This document shows positions 29,263 through 37,996 of a stretch of DNA of 64,000 bases, in pieces. The translations under genes and the position numbers were made by a program. Each line of letters begins with the position of its first letter. Within the stretch, counting starts at the first letter, position 1. The notes under the pieces are model-generated. The model was not told where the DNA came from and ran no database searches. It worked only from the letters and a program-made list of their open reading frames with translations. Source of the stretch: Curtobacterium sp. MCPF17_002 (GTDB taxonomy: Bacteria > Actinomycetota > Actinomycetes > Actinomycetales > Microbacteriaceae); contig NZ_CP126251.1 of the NCBI RefSeq assembly GCF_003234115.2, positions 2,666,001 to 2,730,000 on the forward strand, in the 5' to 3' direction.

Positions 29263-30408
29263 TCAGCGCGTGAGTGCCTGCTGCAGGTCCGCGACCAGGT
29301 CGCCGGCGTCCTCGATGCCGACCGACAGCCGGACGACGTTCTCCGGCACGGCCAGCTCGGTGCCCTTCACCGACGCGTGGGTCATCTCGGACGGGTAGCC
29401 GATGAGCGACTCCACCCCGCCGAGCGACTCGGCGAGCGCGAACAGCTCTGTCGACTCCGCGAAGCGCCGCGCAGCCTCGGGGCCGCCGGACAGCGCGACC
29501 GAGAGCATGCCGCCGAAGCCGCGCATCTGCCGCGCCGCGACCTCGTGCCCCGGGTGGTCGGACAGACCCGGGTAGTAGACGCGCTCGACACCGTCGGCTG
29601 CGACCAGCGCCTCGGCGACGGCCTGCGCGTTCTGCGAGTGCCGCTCCATCCGCACCGCGAGCGTCTTGATGCCGCGGGTCGTCAGGAAGGCGTCGAACGG
29701 CGAGGAGATCGCACCGGCGCCGAACTGCAGGAACTGGACCTTCGCCGCGAGTTCCTCGTCGGCGAGGACGACCGCGCCGCCGACGACGTCGGAGTGTCCC
29801 CCGAGGTACTTCGTCGTCGAGTACACGACCACGTCGGCGCCGAGCGACAGCGGCTGCTGCAGGTACGGCGACGCGAAGGTGTTGTCGACGACGACGAGGG
29901 CGCCGGACTCGTGCCCGAGGGTCGCGAGCGCCGCGATGTCGGCGATCTTCATGAGCGGGTTCGTCGGCGTCTCCACCCACAGCACGGTCTGCGCCGGAGC
30001 GCCCACGAGTGCGGCGCGCACCTGGTCGAGTTCGCTCATGTCGACGACGACGAGTTCGACGCCCCACGGCACGTGCAGGCGGCTGACCAGACGGTGCGTG
30101 CCGCCGTAGACGTCGTTGCCCATCACGACACGGGCGCCGGGGACGAGCGCCGCACGGAGCAGGGCGTCCTCGGCGGCGAGCCCCGAGGCGAACGAGTAGG
30201 CCGCGACACCGCCGTCCAGGTCGGCGAGGAGCGTCTGCAGCGAGTCGCGGGTGGGGTTGCCGGCACGGGAGTACTCGTACCCGTTCCGCATGCCGCCGAT
30301 GCCGTCCTGCACGTACGTGGAGGTCAGGTGGATCGGCGGGATGACGGCTCCGGTGGGGCCGTCGGGCTCCTGGCCGGCGTGGACGGCGCGGGTGCTGAAC
30401 TCGGTCAT
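29263..30408 (-). CDS. metB: Cystathionine gamma-synthase / gamma-lyase family enzyme
   Basis: PLP enzyme of the Cys/Met metabolism family, 381 residues. SRAGNPTRDSLQ, ASGLAAEDALLRA and the PLP-lysine region VVYSTTKYLGGHSDVVGG are all present. Family members make or cleave cystathionine; sequence alone does not settle synthase versus lyase. It lies 13 nt after cbs, so both are co-transcribed, which suits transsulfuration between homocysteine and cysteine. ATG start with AAGGA upstream. Confidence 0.93.
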   Translation of the reverse strand: MTEFSTRAVHAGQEPDGPTGAVIPPIHLTSTYVQDGIGGMRNGYEYSRAGNPTRDSLQTLLADLDGGVAAYSFASGLAAEDALLRAALVPGARVVMGNDVYGGTHRLVSRLHVPWGVELVVVDMSELDQVRAALVGAPAQTVLWVETPTNPLMKIADIAALATLGHESGALVVVDNTFASPYLQQPLSLGADVVVYSTTKYLGGHSDVVGGAVVLADEELAAKVQFLQFGAGAISSPFDAFLTTRGIKTLAVRMERHSQNAQAVAEALVAADGVERVYYPGLSDHPGHEVAARQMRGFGGMLSVALSGGPEAARRFAESTELFALAESLGGVESLIGYPSEMTHASVKGTELAVPENVVRLSVGIEDAGDLVADLQQALTR

Positions 30409-30421
30409 GCTGGCGGGTTCC

Positions 30422-31786
30422 TTACTCGGACAGGTAGGTGAGGAGGTCGTGGCGGGTCAGGACGGTGACGGGTTTGCCGTCCTCGACGACGAGGAGCGCG
30501 TCGACGGACTCGAGACCCCGACGAGCGGCGGAGACCGACTCACCGACGCCGATGAGCGGCAGGGGGTCGCCGACGAAGCCGGACAGCGCGTCCGCCATCT
30601 TCGCGGACCCGGTGAAGACCTGCTCGAGCAGTGCCTTCTCCTCGACCGCGCCGACGACCTCGCCGATGACGACCGGCGGCTCCGCGCTGAGCACGGGCAT
30701 CTGCGAGACGCCGTACTTCGTCATGATGTCGACGACCTCGCGGACGGTGTCGGACGGGTGCGCGTGAACGAGGTCGGGCAGCCGGCCGTCCTTCCCGGCG
30801 ATGAGCGAACCGACGGTCCGCTCGTCGTCGGTCTCCGCGAAGCCGTAGGAGCGCATCCACCGGTCGTTGAAGATCTTGCCGAGGTAGCCGCGACCGCCGT
30901 CCGGCAGGAGCACCACGACGACGTCGTCCTCGGTGAGGTCGCGGGCCGCACGGAGCGCGGCGACGACGGCCATGCCGCTCGAGCCACCGACGAGCAGGCC
31001 CTCTTCACGGGCGAGGCGACGGGTCATCGCGAACGAGTCGGCGTCCGACACGGCGATGATCTCGTCCGGCACGCCGGCGTCGTACGCGGCGGGCCAGAAG
31101 TCCTCGCCGACGCCCTCGACCAGGTACGGACGGCCGGTGCCGCCCGAGTAGACGGACCCTTCGGGGTCGGCGCCGACGATGCGGACGCGGCCGTCGGAGG
31201 CCTCCTTGAGGAAGCGCCCGGTGCCCGAGATGGTGCCGCCGGTGCCGACGCCCGCGACGAAGTGCGTGATGCGCTCCTCGGTGTCGCGCCAGATCTCCGG
31301 ACCGGTGGTCTCGTAGTGGCTGCGCGGGCCGTTCGGGTTCGCGTACTGGTTCGGCTTGTAGGCGCCGGGGATCTCGCGGACGAGCCGATCGGACACCGAG
31401 TAGTAGGACTCGGGGTGCTCCGGCGGGACCGCGGTGGGCGTCACGACGATCTCGGCGCCGTACGCCGTGAGGACGTTCCGCTTGTCCTCGCCGACCTTGT
31501 CCGGCAGGACGAACACGCAGCGGTAGTCGCGCTGCTGGGCGACGAGGGCGAGCCCCACCCCGGTGTTGCCCGAGGTCGGCTCGACGATCGTGCCACCGGG
31601 CTGCAGCTCGCCGGAGGCCTCGGCCGCGTCGATGATCCGGGTGGCGATCCGGTCCTTCGAGGATCCGCCGGGGTTGAGGTACTCGACCTTGACGAGCACG
31701 GTCGCGCGCACCCCCTCGGTCACCCGGTTGAGCTTGACGAGCGGGGTGTCGCCGACGAGGTCGAGGACGGAGTTCGCGTAACGCAC
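30422..31786 (-). CDS. cbs: Cystathionine beta-synthase
   Basis: Condenses serine (or O-acetylserine) with homocysteine. 454 residues: PLP domain with NPGGSSKDRIA (PLP lysine), EPTSGNTGVGLA and VAGVGTGGTISGTGRFL, followed by a C-terminal pair of CBS domains (about 335-454; for example IMTKYGVSQMPVLSAEP). Length and the CBS pair mark it as cystathionine beta-synthase rather than cysteine synthase. GTG start with TAGGAT exactly 6 nt upstream. First gene of cbs-metB. Confidence 0.94.
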   Translation of the reverse strand: MRYANSVLDLVGDTPLVKLNRVTEGVRATVLVKVEYLNPGGSSKDRIATRIIDAAEASGELQPGGTIVEPTSGNTGVGLALVAQQRDYRCVFVLPDKVGEDKRNVLTAYGAEIVVTPTAVPPEHPESYYSVSDRLVREIPGAYKPNQYANPNGPRSHYETTGPEIWRDTEERITHFVAGVGTGGTISGTGRFLKEASDGRVRIVGADPEGSVYSGGTGRPYLVEGVGEDFWPAAYDAGVPDEIIAVSDADSFAMTRRLAREEGLLVGGSSGMAVVAALRAARDLTEDDVVVVLLPDGGRGYLGKIFNDRWMRSYGFAETDDERTVGSLIAGKDGRLPDLVHAHPSDTVREVVDIMTKYGVSQMPVLSAEPPVVIGEVVGAVEEKALLEQVFTGSAKMADALSGFVGDPLPLIGVGESVSAARRGLESVDALLVVEDGKPVTVLTRHDLLTYLSE

Positions 31787-31792
31787 CCGTCG

Positions 31793-31798
31793 ATCCTA
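31793..31798 (-). promoter_or_regulatory. -10 box of cbs-metB (leaderless)
   Basis: TAGGAT on the minus strand, 6 nt before the GTG at 31786; the 15-nt stretch TAGGATCGACGGGTG is identical to that at mqo. Confidence 0.6.
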
Positions 31799-31864
31799 AG
31801 CGGCGGACACGTTCCTCTGCTGGGACTGGACGTGCGGAAGCCGTGCGTGCTGTTCCGTGCGGGA

Positions 31865-31900
31865 CTGGAGGCGCGTGGCGGCGCCGCCACGCGCCTCCAG
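31865..31900. repeat. Family A inverted repeat, perfect 36-bp palindrome (copy A3)
   Basis: CTGGAGGCGCGTGGCGGC (31865-31882) directly followed by its reverse complement (31883-31900). The CTGGAGGCGCG end is shared with other family A copies while the centre differs. It lies 42 nt after the stop of the ABC exporter gene. Confidence 0.9.
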
Positions 31901-31941
31901 GCCGGCACGTGGTGCGTCGGGACGCCGGCCGCGCGCTCGCG

Positions 31942-33837
31942 TCACCGGCCGAGTGCGTCCGCGGGTGCGGTCTGCTCACGATGCAGCGTCGCGTAGATCC
32001 CGTCGCGGCCGAGCAGTTCCTCGTGGCTGCCCTGCTCCACGATCTGGCCGTGGTCGAGGACGAAGATGACGTCGGCGTCGCGGATCGTCGACAGCCGGTG
32101 CGCGATCGAGATCGTCGTGCGACCGGCGGCGGCGTTGTCGAGCGCCGTCTGGACGACCCGCTCGGAGATGGAGTCGAGCGCGCTCGTCGCCTCGTCGAGG
32201 ACGAGCACCGGCGGGTCCTTCAGCAGGACCCGCGCGATCGCGATGCGCTGCTTCTCGCCGCCGGACAGGCGGTACCCGCGCTCCCCCACCACGGTGTCGT
32301 AGCCGTCCGGGAACGACGCGATCGTCTCGTGGATGTTCGCCGCCCGCGCCGCCCGCTCGAGTTCCTCCGCCGTGGCGTCGGGCTTGGCGTACCGCAGGTT
32401 GTCACCGATCGTGGCGTGGAAGAGGTAGGTCTCCTGGGAGACGATGCCGACGTGCTGCATGAGGTCCTCGTGCACGATGTCACGGACGTCCTGTCCGGCG
32501 AACCGCACCGACCCGGCAGTCGCCTCGTACAGGCGCGGTACCAGGTACGACACCGTCGTCTTGCCGGCGCCCGAAGGACCGACGAAGGCCGCGAACTGAC
32601 CCGGCTGCAGCTCGAAGGACACTCCGCGGAGCGTCGGCTTGTCCGCCTCGCCGTCGGGGTAGGTGAACGTCACGTCGTCGAACGCCACGTGGCCGACCCG
32701 GGACTCGTCCACGGGCTTCGCCGTCGGCGAGTCCGTGATCGCGGGCTCGAGGTCCATGTACTCGAAGATACGGGCGAACAGCGCACCGGAGGTCTGCAGG
32801 TCCAGCACGACGCGGAGGAGCCCCACGGTCGGGAACAGCAGCCGCGACTGCACGGTCGTGAAGGCCACGATCGTGCCCGCGGTGATCGGGACGTCGCCGA
32901 TGATGAGGTACGCGGCGACGACGTAGATGATCGCCGGGATGATCGACAGGAAGATCTGCACGATCGCGAAGAACCACTGCCCGGACATCTGCTGGCGGAC
33001 CTGCAGCTGGATCTGGTTCCGGTTCTCGGCGCCGTACCGCTGCGTCTCGCTGCGCTGCTGGTTGAAGCTCTTCGCGAGCAGGATGCCGGAGACGCTCAGT
33101 GCCTCTTGTGTGATCGCGGTCATGTCCGACAGCGACTCCTGCGTCTGCCCCGCGATCCGGGCGCGGACCTGGCCGACCCGACGCTGTGCGATCACGAGGA
33201 GCGGCAGCAGCACGACCGCGACGATCGTCATCTGCCAGCTCAGCAGCAGCATCGCGACCACCGCGGCGATGACCGTCACGGTGTTGCCGAGGACCGACGA
33301 GATCGTGTTGTTGAGCACGCTGGCGACACCGCCCACGTCGTTCTGCAGCCGGGACTGGATCACGCCGGTCTTCGTGCGGGTGAAGAACGCGAGCTCCATG
33401 CGCTGCAGGTGCCCGAACAGGCGCATGCGCATCGAGCCCATCACCTTGTTGCCGACCGTCGCGGTGAGGTAGGTCTGCCAGACGCCGACCCCGGCGCTCG
33501 CGATCCAGAGGGCGACCATCGCGCCGACGAGCTCGTACAGCACCGGCAGGTTCGGCCCGCCCGACTTCGGGAAGAGCCCGAGGTCGAACGCCTTCTGCGT
33601 CAACAGCGGCGGGATGACCGAGATCGCCGCACCGATGAGCACGAGCACCACGGTCGTGACGATCGTCTTCCGGTGCGGCACGAACAGCCCCGCGATGCGC
33701 TTGACGAGGTGCGGGATCCGCGGAGCCTCGGCGTTGGCGGCCTTCTGCGCCGCGAAGTCGCCGCTCGAGATCCGGCCACCGCCGCCACCGCGACCACCAC
33801 GGCCACCGCCGCCGTGCATCCCACCGCCCATGCTCAT
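31942..33837 (-). CDS. ABC exporter, fused permease and ATPase
   Basis: 631 residues of the multidrug/lipid exporter type. A Gly/Arg-rich N-terminus (MSMGGGMHGGGGRGGRGGGG), six membrane helices (about 50-330), then the nucleotide-binding domain with Walker A GPSGAGKTTVS, Q-loop region VSQETYLFHATIGDN, signature LSGGEKQRIAIARVLL, Walker B VLVLDEATSALDS and switch histidine IAHRLSTI. A homodimer or heterodimer half; no partner adjoins it. ATG at 33837 with a TAGGTT -10 box 7 nt upstream; the open frame continues 564 codons upstream into the divergent permease gene and is a shadow. Substrate unknown. Confidence 0.92.
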   Translation of the reverse strand: MSMGGGMHGGGGRGGRGGGGGRISSGDFAAQKAANAEAPRIPHLVKRIAGLFVPHRKTIVTTVVLVLIGAAISVIPPLLTQKAFDLGLFPKSGGPNLPVLYELVGAMVALWIASAGVGVWQTYLTATVGNKVMGSMRMRLFGHLQRMELAFFTRTKTGVIQSRLQNDVGGVASVLNNTISSVLGNTVTVIAAVVAMLLLSWQMTIVAVVLLPLLVIAQRRVGQVRARIAGQTQESLSDMTAITQEALSVSGILLAKSFNQQRSETQRYGAENRNQIQLQVRQQMSGQWFFAIVQIFLSIIPAIIYVVAAYLIIGDVPITAGTIVAFTTVQSRLLFPTVGLLRVVLDLQTSGALFARIFEYMDLEPAITDSPTAKPVDESRVGHVAFDDVTFTYPDGEADKPTLRGVSFELQPGQFAAFVGPSGAGKTTVSYLVPRLYEATAGSVRFAGQDVRDIVHEDLMQHVGIVSQETYLFHATIGDNLRYAKPDATAEELERAARAANIHETIASFPDGYDTVVGERGYRLSGGEKQRIAIARVLLKDPPVLVLDEATSALDSISERVVQTALDNAAAGRTTISIAHRLSTIRDADVIFVLDHGQIVEQGSHEELLGRDGIYATLHREQTAPADALGR

Positions 33838-33844
33838 GGAGCCA

Positions 33845-33850
33845 AACCTA
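33845..33850 (-). promoter_or_regulatory. -10 box of the ABC exporter gene (leaderless)
   Basis: TAGGTT on the minus strand, 7 nt before the ATG at 33837. Confidence 0.55.
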
Positions 33851-33948
33851 GCCCCGGGCTGGGACATCGGCGGTCCCGCCCGTATTTGACCCCGTTCAGG
33901 GGGCATGCGACCATTTCCCGTCCCCTTCCCCGCACCACTCGAGGTCCC

Positions 33949-35373
33949 ATGACGTCCGCGTCCACCCGCCCCACGTCCCTCCGCACGCAGCTCGCCCGTC
34001 GCAAGCCGATCGAGCAACTGCAGGCCGATGCCGCGGTGGGCGTGAACGGTGAGCCGCTCCGTCGCTCGCTCGGGGTCTGGCACCTGACGATGATCAGCGT
34101 CGGGGCGACCCTCGGCACCGGCATCCTGGTCGTGCTCGGCACCGCCGTGCCGCTCGCCGGGCCCGCCGTCTGGATCTCGTTCGTGGTCGCCGGTGTGGCC
34201 GCGCTGCTGTCGGCGCTGTCCTACGCCGAGATGGCCGGCGCGGTGCCGACGTCCGGGTCGAGCTACTCGTACACCTACGCCACGATGGGCGAGGGCATCG
34301 CCTGGGTGTGCGGCTGGTGCCTCGTGCTCGAGTACGCCGTGTCGGTCGCCGCCGTCGCGGTCGGGGCGAGCGAGTACGTCGACGAGACGCTCCGGGTGTT
34401 CGGGCTGCACCTGCCCACCGCGCTCTCCGCGCCCCCGGGTGACGGCGGCGTGGTGAACTTGCCGGCCGCGGTGCTCGTGCTCCTCGCCACCGCGATCCTG
34501 CTGCCCGGCGCGCGGGAGAGCGCGTGGGTGAACACCGTGATGGTGATCGTGAAGATCGCCCTGCTCGTCTTCTTCGTGGTCGTGGCGTTCTCGGCGTTCC
34601 AGGCGCAGAACTTCGAACCGCTCGCACCGATGGGGGCAGCCGGCGTCACCGCTGCCGCGTCCCGGCTGTTCTTCTCCTACATCGGCTTCGACGCGGCGTC
34701 CACCGCGGGCGAAGAGGCGAAGAACCCGCGCCGCGACCTCCCCCGCGCGATCATCGGCTCCATCGCCCTCATCACCACGCTCTACATCCTCGTCGCGATC
34801 GCCGCGATCGGCGCGCGCTCGTGGACGTCGTTCTCGTCGACCGAGGCCTCGCTCGTCCGCATCGTCGTCGACGTCACCGGGCAGCCGATCGTCGCGCTGG
34901 TGTTCTCGATCGGGGCCGTCGTCGCGATCGCCAGTGTCGTCCTCACCGTGCTGTACGGGCAGACGCGGATCCTGCTCACGATGGCACGGGACGGCCTCGT
35001 GCCGAAGGTCTTCGGCAGGGTCTCCAAGCGCACCGGCACCCCGATCGCGAACACCCTCATCATCGGTGTCGTCGTCACGATCGTCGCCGCGCTCGTCCCG
35101 CTCGGGGAACTCGCCGACGCGACGAGCATCGGCACCCTCGTGGCGTTCGCCCTGGTCAACGTGTCCGTCATCGTCCTCCGTCGTACCCAGCCCGGGCTCG
35201 AGCGCTCGTACCGCGTGCCGTTCTTCCCCGTCGTGCCGATCCTCGGCGCGCTCTGCTGCGTGCTGCTCGCGGTGTTCCTCGGCATCGGTACCTGGATCGC
35301 CTTCGGCATCTGGATGGTCGTCGGCGCCGCCCTCTACCTGGCCTACGGCCGCCGCCACAGCACGTTGCGCTGA
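33949..35373 (+). CDS. Amino acid permease (APC family, cationic-amino-acid-transporter type)
   Basis: 474 residues, 12-13 hydrophobic helices. The first helix has the glycine-rich ISVGATLGTGILVVLGTA that binds the substrate backbone in APC transporters, and the segment FFSYIGFDAASTAGEEAKNPRRDLPRAI is the conserved motif of the cationic amino acid transporter (YfnA/CAT) group. Imports amino acids; specificity not settled. ATG at 33949 with GAGG five nucleotides upstream; the open frame upstream overlaps the divergent ABC exporter gene. Followed by family B copy B1. Confidence 0.9.
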   Translation: MTSASTRPTSLRTQLARRKPIEQLQADAAVGVNGEPLRRSLGVWHLTMISVGATLGTGILVVLGTAVPLAGPAVWISFVVAGVAALLSALSYAEMAGAVPTSGSSYSYTYATMGEGIAWVCGWCLVLEYAVSVAAVAVGASEYVDETLRVFGLHLPTALSAPPGDGGVVNLPAAVLVLLATAILLPGARESAWVNTVMVIVKIALLVFFVVVAFSAFQAQNFEPLAPMGAAGVTAAASRLFFSYIGFDAASTAGEEAKNPRRDLPRAIIGSIALITTLYILVAIAAIGARSWTSFSSTEASLVRIVVDVTGQPIVALVFSIGAVVAIASVVLTVLYGQTRILLTMARDGLVPKVFGRVSKRTGTPIANTLIIGVVVTIVAALVPLGELADATSIGTLVAFALVNVSVIVLRRTQPGLERSYRVPFFPVVPILGALCCVLLAVFLGIGTWIAFGIWMVVGAALYLAYGRRHSTLR

Positions 35374-35420
35374 CGCGCGGGCGCCCGCCCGCGCCGCGCC
35401 CGCGCCGCGCGCCGCCTCGC

Positions 35421-35487
35421 CGAGACTCGGCCCTGCGGACAGTTTCGCGGTCAAAAGCCGCGAAACTGTCCACCCACGCGAGTCTCG
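35421..35487. repeat. Family B nested inverted repeat (copy B1)
   Basis: Outer arms CGAGACTCG (35421-35429) and CGAGTCTCG (35479-35487); inner arms GGACAGTTTCGCGG (35437-35450) and CCGCGAAACTGTCC (35458-35471), both perfect, around the loop TCAAAAG. Lies after the APC permease and before the AbiEi-like gene. Confidence 0.92.
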
Positions 35488-35578
35488 CCACTCGTGCACA
35501 GGCGACGGGCGTCGGCGGCCCGTCCACAACTCGGTGAAGTGACGGCCATGCGAGGGCTGATCCCACCACCATGTCGGG

Positions 35579-36505
35579 ATGCGCTACCGCCGAACCCGTC
35601 CACCGCTCCTCCGTGCCCGTGATTCCGACCCTTCTGAGGGCCGACGTCTGCGTCGACTCCACGCAGCGGGGAAACTCGTCCGGCTCCGCGCGAACGTCTA
35701 CATCGCCGCCGACGTGTGGGCAGGGCTGGCGCCGGCGGACCGCCATCTCACTCGTGCATGGGCGATCGGTCCGGACCTGTCCCGTACGGCCGTCTTCTCG
35801 CATCAGACCGCGGCGCTCATCCACGGCTGGGCACTGATCGGCGGCACCACGGATCGCGTCCATGTGGTCGACGACGCGGTTCGAGGAGTCGAACACCGGG
35901 CCGGAGTGGTCCGGCACGGTCTCGGCCAGTGCCCGTTCGGCACCGCACCCGCTCGCTTCGACGGGGTACCCGTCGCCGACGCGCTCACCACGGCAGTGCT
36001 CCTGGCTCTGACGATGGAGCCGCACGTCGCGGCCGTGGCCATCGACTCTGCCGTCCGAGCCGGTGAGCTCGACGTCGCCCGGTTCGAGGCCGCGCTGCCC
36101 GAGGGACCCGCTCGCGGCTCGCGACGAGCGAGACTCGTCGCGGCTGCCCTTGATCCGCTGCACGAGTCGGTCGGCGAGTCCTACACCGCCATCCGCTTGG
36201 TCGAGATCGGCCTTCGGTCGGTCGAACCCCAGCGCGAGTTCAGGAGTGGACGTCATGTGGACCGCGTCGACTTCTGGCTTCCGGAACAGGGAGTCGTCGT
36301 CGAGTTCGACGGGAAGCAGAAGTACGTCGACCCTGCGATGCTCGGGGACCGCTCACCGCAGGAGGTCCTCTGGCAGGAAAAGCTCCGCGAGGATCGACTT
36401 CGGCGCCGGCCCGAGGTGACCACGATCATCCGGGTCACGTGGTGGCACCTGGTCGACCTCGACCGCTTCCTCGCGTTGTTCCGCTCCCACGGAGTGTTCG
36501 TGTGA
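35579..36505 (+). CDS. AbiEi-like protein with C-terminal nuclease-like (DUF559/Vsr-type) domain
   Basis: 308 residues. The N-terminal half (RRLHAAGKLVRLRANVYIAADVW, then VFSHQTAALIHGW) looks like the winged-helix head of AbiEi-family type IV antitoxins. The C-terminal third (about 200-308) resembles the endonuclease fold of DUF559/Vsr proteins: ESVGESYTAIRLVEIGL, VDFWLPEQGVVVEFDGKQKY (a D...ExxxK type array) and TTIIRVTWWHL. No AbiEii toxin lies next to it. Such fusions are common in Microbacteriaceae genomes as orphan hypotheticals. Base composition is a little less extreme and codon use looser than in neighbours. Family B repeats lie on both sides. Function unproven; a DNA-binding nuclease role is inference. 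Confidence 0.8.
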   Translation: MRYRRTRPPLLRARDSDPSEGRRLRRLHAAGKLVRLRANVYIAADVWAGLAPADRHLTRAWAIGPDLSRTAVFSHQTAALIHGWALIGGTTDRVHVVDDAVRGVEHRAGVVRHGLGQCPFGTAPARFDGVPVADALTTAVLLALTMEPHVAAVAIDSAVRAGELDVARFEAALPEGPARGSRRARLVAAALDPLHESVGESYTAIRLVEIGLRSVEPQREFRSGRHVDRVDFWLPEQGVVVEFDGKQKYVDPAMLGDRSPQEVLWQEKLREDRLRRRPEVTTIIRVTWWHLVDLDRFLALFRSHGVFV

Positions 36506-36509
36506 GCAC

Positions 36510-36577
36510 CGAAACTCGGCCACCCGGACAGTTTCGTGCCTGATCAGGCGCGAAACTGTCCGCCCAGCCGAGACTCG
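36510..36577. repeat. Family B nested inverted repeat (copy B2)
   Basis: Outer arms CGAAACTCGGC (36510-36520) and GCCGAGACTCG (36567-36577), 9 of 11 complementary; inner arms GGACAGTTTCGTGCC (36526-36540) and GGCGCGAAACTGTCC (36547-36561), one mismatch that would be a G-U pair. Starts 4 nt after the AbiEi-like stop codon. Confidence 0.9.
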
Positions 36578-36610
36578 CCCACGCGCGCAACCGCGCACCG
36601 CCGCACACGA

Positions 36611-36646
36611 CGAAGGCCGCCACCCCCGGAGGGGCAGCGGCCTTCG
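36611..36646 (-). terminator. Terminator of rplJ-rplL
   Basis: CGAAGGCCGC and GCGGCCTTCG, perfect 10-bp arms, with an inner CCCC/GGGG pairing. Located 38 nt after the rplL stop codon; the symmetric position to the AbiEi-like gene would let it serve both strands. Confidence 0.65.
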
Positions 36647-36683
36647 CACACACAGTGCGCTGTGCACACAGAGTGCGCAGTGA

Positions 36684-37067
36684 CTACGCGAGCTCGATCG
36701 TGGCGCCAGCGGCCTCGAGGGCAGCCTTCGCCTTGTCGGCCGTCTCCTTGTTGACACCCTCGAGCACCTTGGCGTCGGCGGTCTCGACGAGCGCCTTGGC
36801 CTCACCGAGGCCGAGCGACGTCAGGCCACGGACCTCCTTGATGACCTGGATCTTCTTGTCACCAGCGGACTTGAGGACGACGTCGAACTCGGTCTTCTCC
36901 TCAGCGGCCTCGGCCGGAGCAGCTGCGCCGGCGGGGGCGGCAGCGGCGACCGGGGCGGCCGCGGTGACCTCGAAGACCTCTTCGAACTTCTTCACGAAGT
37001 CCGAGAGCTCGATGAGCGTGAGCTCCTTGAAGGCCTCGATGAGCTCGTCCTGCGAAAGCTTCGCCAT
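36684..37067 (-). CDS. rplL: 50S ribosomal protein L7/L12
   Basis: 127 residues, full length. N-terminal dimerisation helices ([21 protein letters not shown]), Ala-rich hinge (about 35-52) and the C-terminal factor-binding domain with [20 protein letters not shown] and LGEAKALVE. Recruits translation GTPases to the ribosomal stalk. GTAGGAGAAAATC lies before the ATG. Co-transcribed with rplJ. Confidence 0.98.
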   Translation of the reverse strand: MAKLSQDELIEAFKELTLIELSDFVKKFEEVFEVTAAAPVAAAAPAGAAAPAEAAEEKTEFDVVLKSAGDKKIQVIKEVRGLTSLGLGEAKALVETADAKVLEGVNKETADKAKAALEAAGATIELA

Positions 37068-37118
37068 GATTTTCTCCTACTACTAGCTAGTACGTGTGGT
37101 TGATGAACGCGTGCCTGA

Positions 37119-37634
37119 TCAGGCCGCGGACTCCTGCTTCTCGCGAAGGGCGTCCACGGTGCGGACGGCCTGCGAGAGGGGTGCCTGGAACAGGTACGCA
37201 GCACCGAACAGCGAGGCCTTGAGTGCGCCGGCGAGCTTGCCGAGCAGCACTTCACGGGACTCGAGGTCGGCGAGCTTGTCCACCTCGGTCGCGGTGAGCG
37301 GGTTACCGTCGAAGTAACCGCCCTTCACCACGAGCTCGGGGTTCGCCTTGGCGAATGCACGCAGCGACTTCGCGACGGCGACGGTGTCACCGTGGACGAA
37401 GGCGAGAGCGGACGGACCGGCGAGTTCGTCGTCGAACGACGAGATGCCGGCGTTGTTCGCCGCGATCTTGGTCAGCGTGTTCTTCACCACGGCGTACGTG
37501 GCGTGCTCACGGATCGAGTTGCGGAGCTCCTTGAGCTGCGCGACCGTGAGACCGCGGTACTCGGTGAGCAGAACGGCGTTCGAGCTCCGGAAGGACTCCG
37601 TGAGCTCGGCGACCGCAGCTTCCTTGTTCGCCAT
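37119..37634 (-). CDS. rplJ: 50S ribosomal protein L10
   Basis: 171 residues; ATG at 37634 preceded by [44 protein letters not shown] is the conserved rRNA-binding N-terminus (in two pieces: 1-19 and 20-38), and the C-terminal helix binds L7/L12 dimers. Cotranscribed with rplL and preceded by an L10-type leader with an attenuator (37680-37709). Separated here from rplK-rplA by about 15 kb. Confidence 0.98.
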   Translation of the reverse strand: MANKEAAVAELTESFRSSNAVLLTEYRGLTVAQLKELRNSIREHATYAVVKNTLTKIAANNAGISSFDDELAGPSALAFVHGDTVAVAKSLRAFAKANPELVVKGGYFDGNPLTATEVDKLADLESREVLLGKLAGALKASLFGAAYLFQAPLSQAVRTVDALREKQESAA

Positions 37635-37800
37635 GGTTCTCCTTGGGGTTTCTTGCCGGTAGCCCCAGGTCCACGAACGAAAAAAGCTCCGGCGCAGAGG
37701 CTCGGAGCTGCTTCCACCAGAAAGGCGGGAGTGGTTCTGAACACCTGCGCGGGATGCCTCACGATGGAGGACCTTCGGTTCACATGCGAGCACGCGAACA
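37635..37800 (-). promoter_or_regulatory. L10 leader with attenuator hairpin
   Basis: The transcript ahead of rplJ contains a hairpin GCTCCG...CGGAGC (37709-37687) followed by seven T residues (37686-37680), i.e. a rho-independent terminator 46 nt before the rplJ start, plus upstream structured sequence (around 37720-37790). L10 (with L7/L12) binds such leaders in many bacteria to repress its own operon. Boundaries are approximate. Confidence 0.7.
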
Positions 37801-37856
37801 TCCGGCGGTCTTTGGCTTCGAGAACTGTACCAGATGCTCTGGAGGTGACCAAACAC

Positions 37857-37900
37857 CGGACTGGAGGCGCGGTGCGGGCCCGCCCCGCGCCTCCAGTCCG
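37857..37900. repeat. Family A inverted repeat (copy A4)
   Basis: CGGACTGGAGGCGCGG (37857-37872) and CCGCGCCTCCAGTCCG (37885-37900), perfect 16-bp arms, loop of 12 nt. It lies between the 5' side of rplJ and the 3' end of the histidine kinase gene (97 nt beyond its stop codon). Confidence 0.92.
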
Positions 37901-37996
37901 TGGTCACGCGCGTTCCAACCCATCACGCGTGCAGTAGGAAGCGGAACCGCTCGTAGGGGGTCGGAAAGAACTGCCTCCTACGAGCGATTCGACCTC

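Noticed and set aside
33838..35529. Long N-terminal extension of the ABC exporter
   Set aside because: Overlaps the whole divergent APC permease gene; the true start has a leaderless promoter at 33837.
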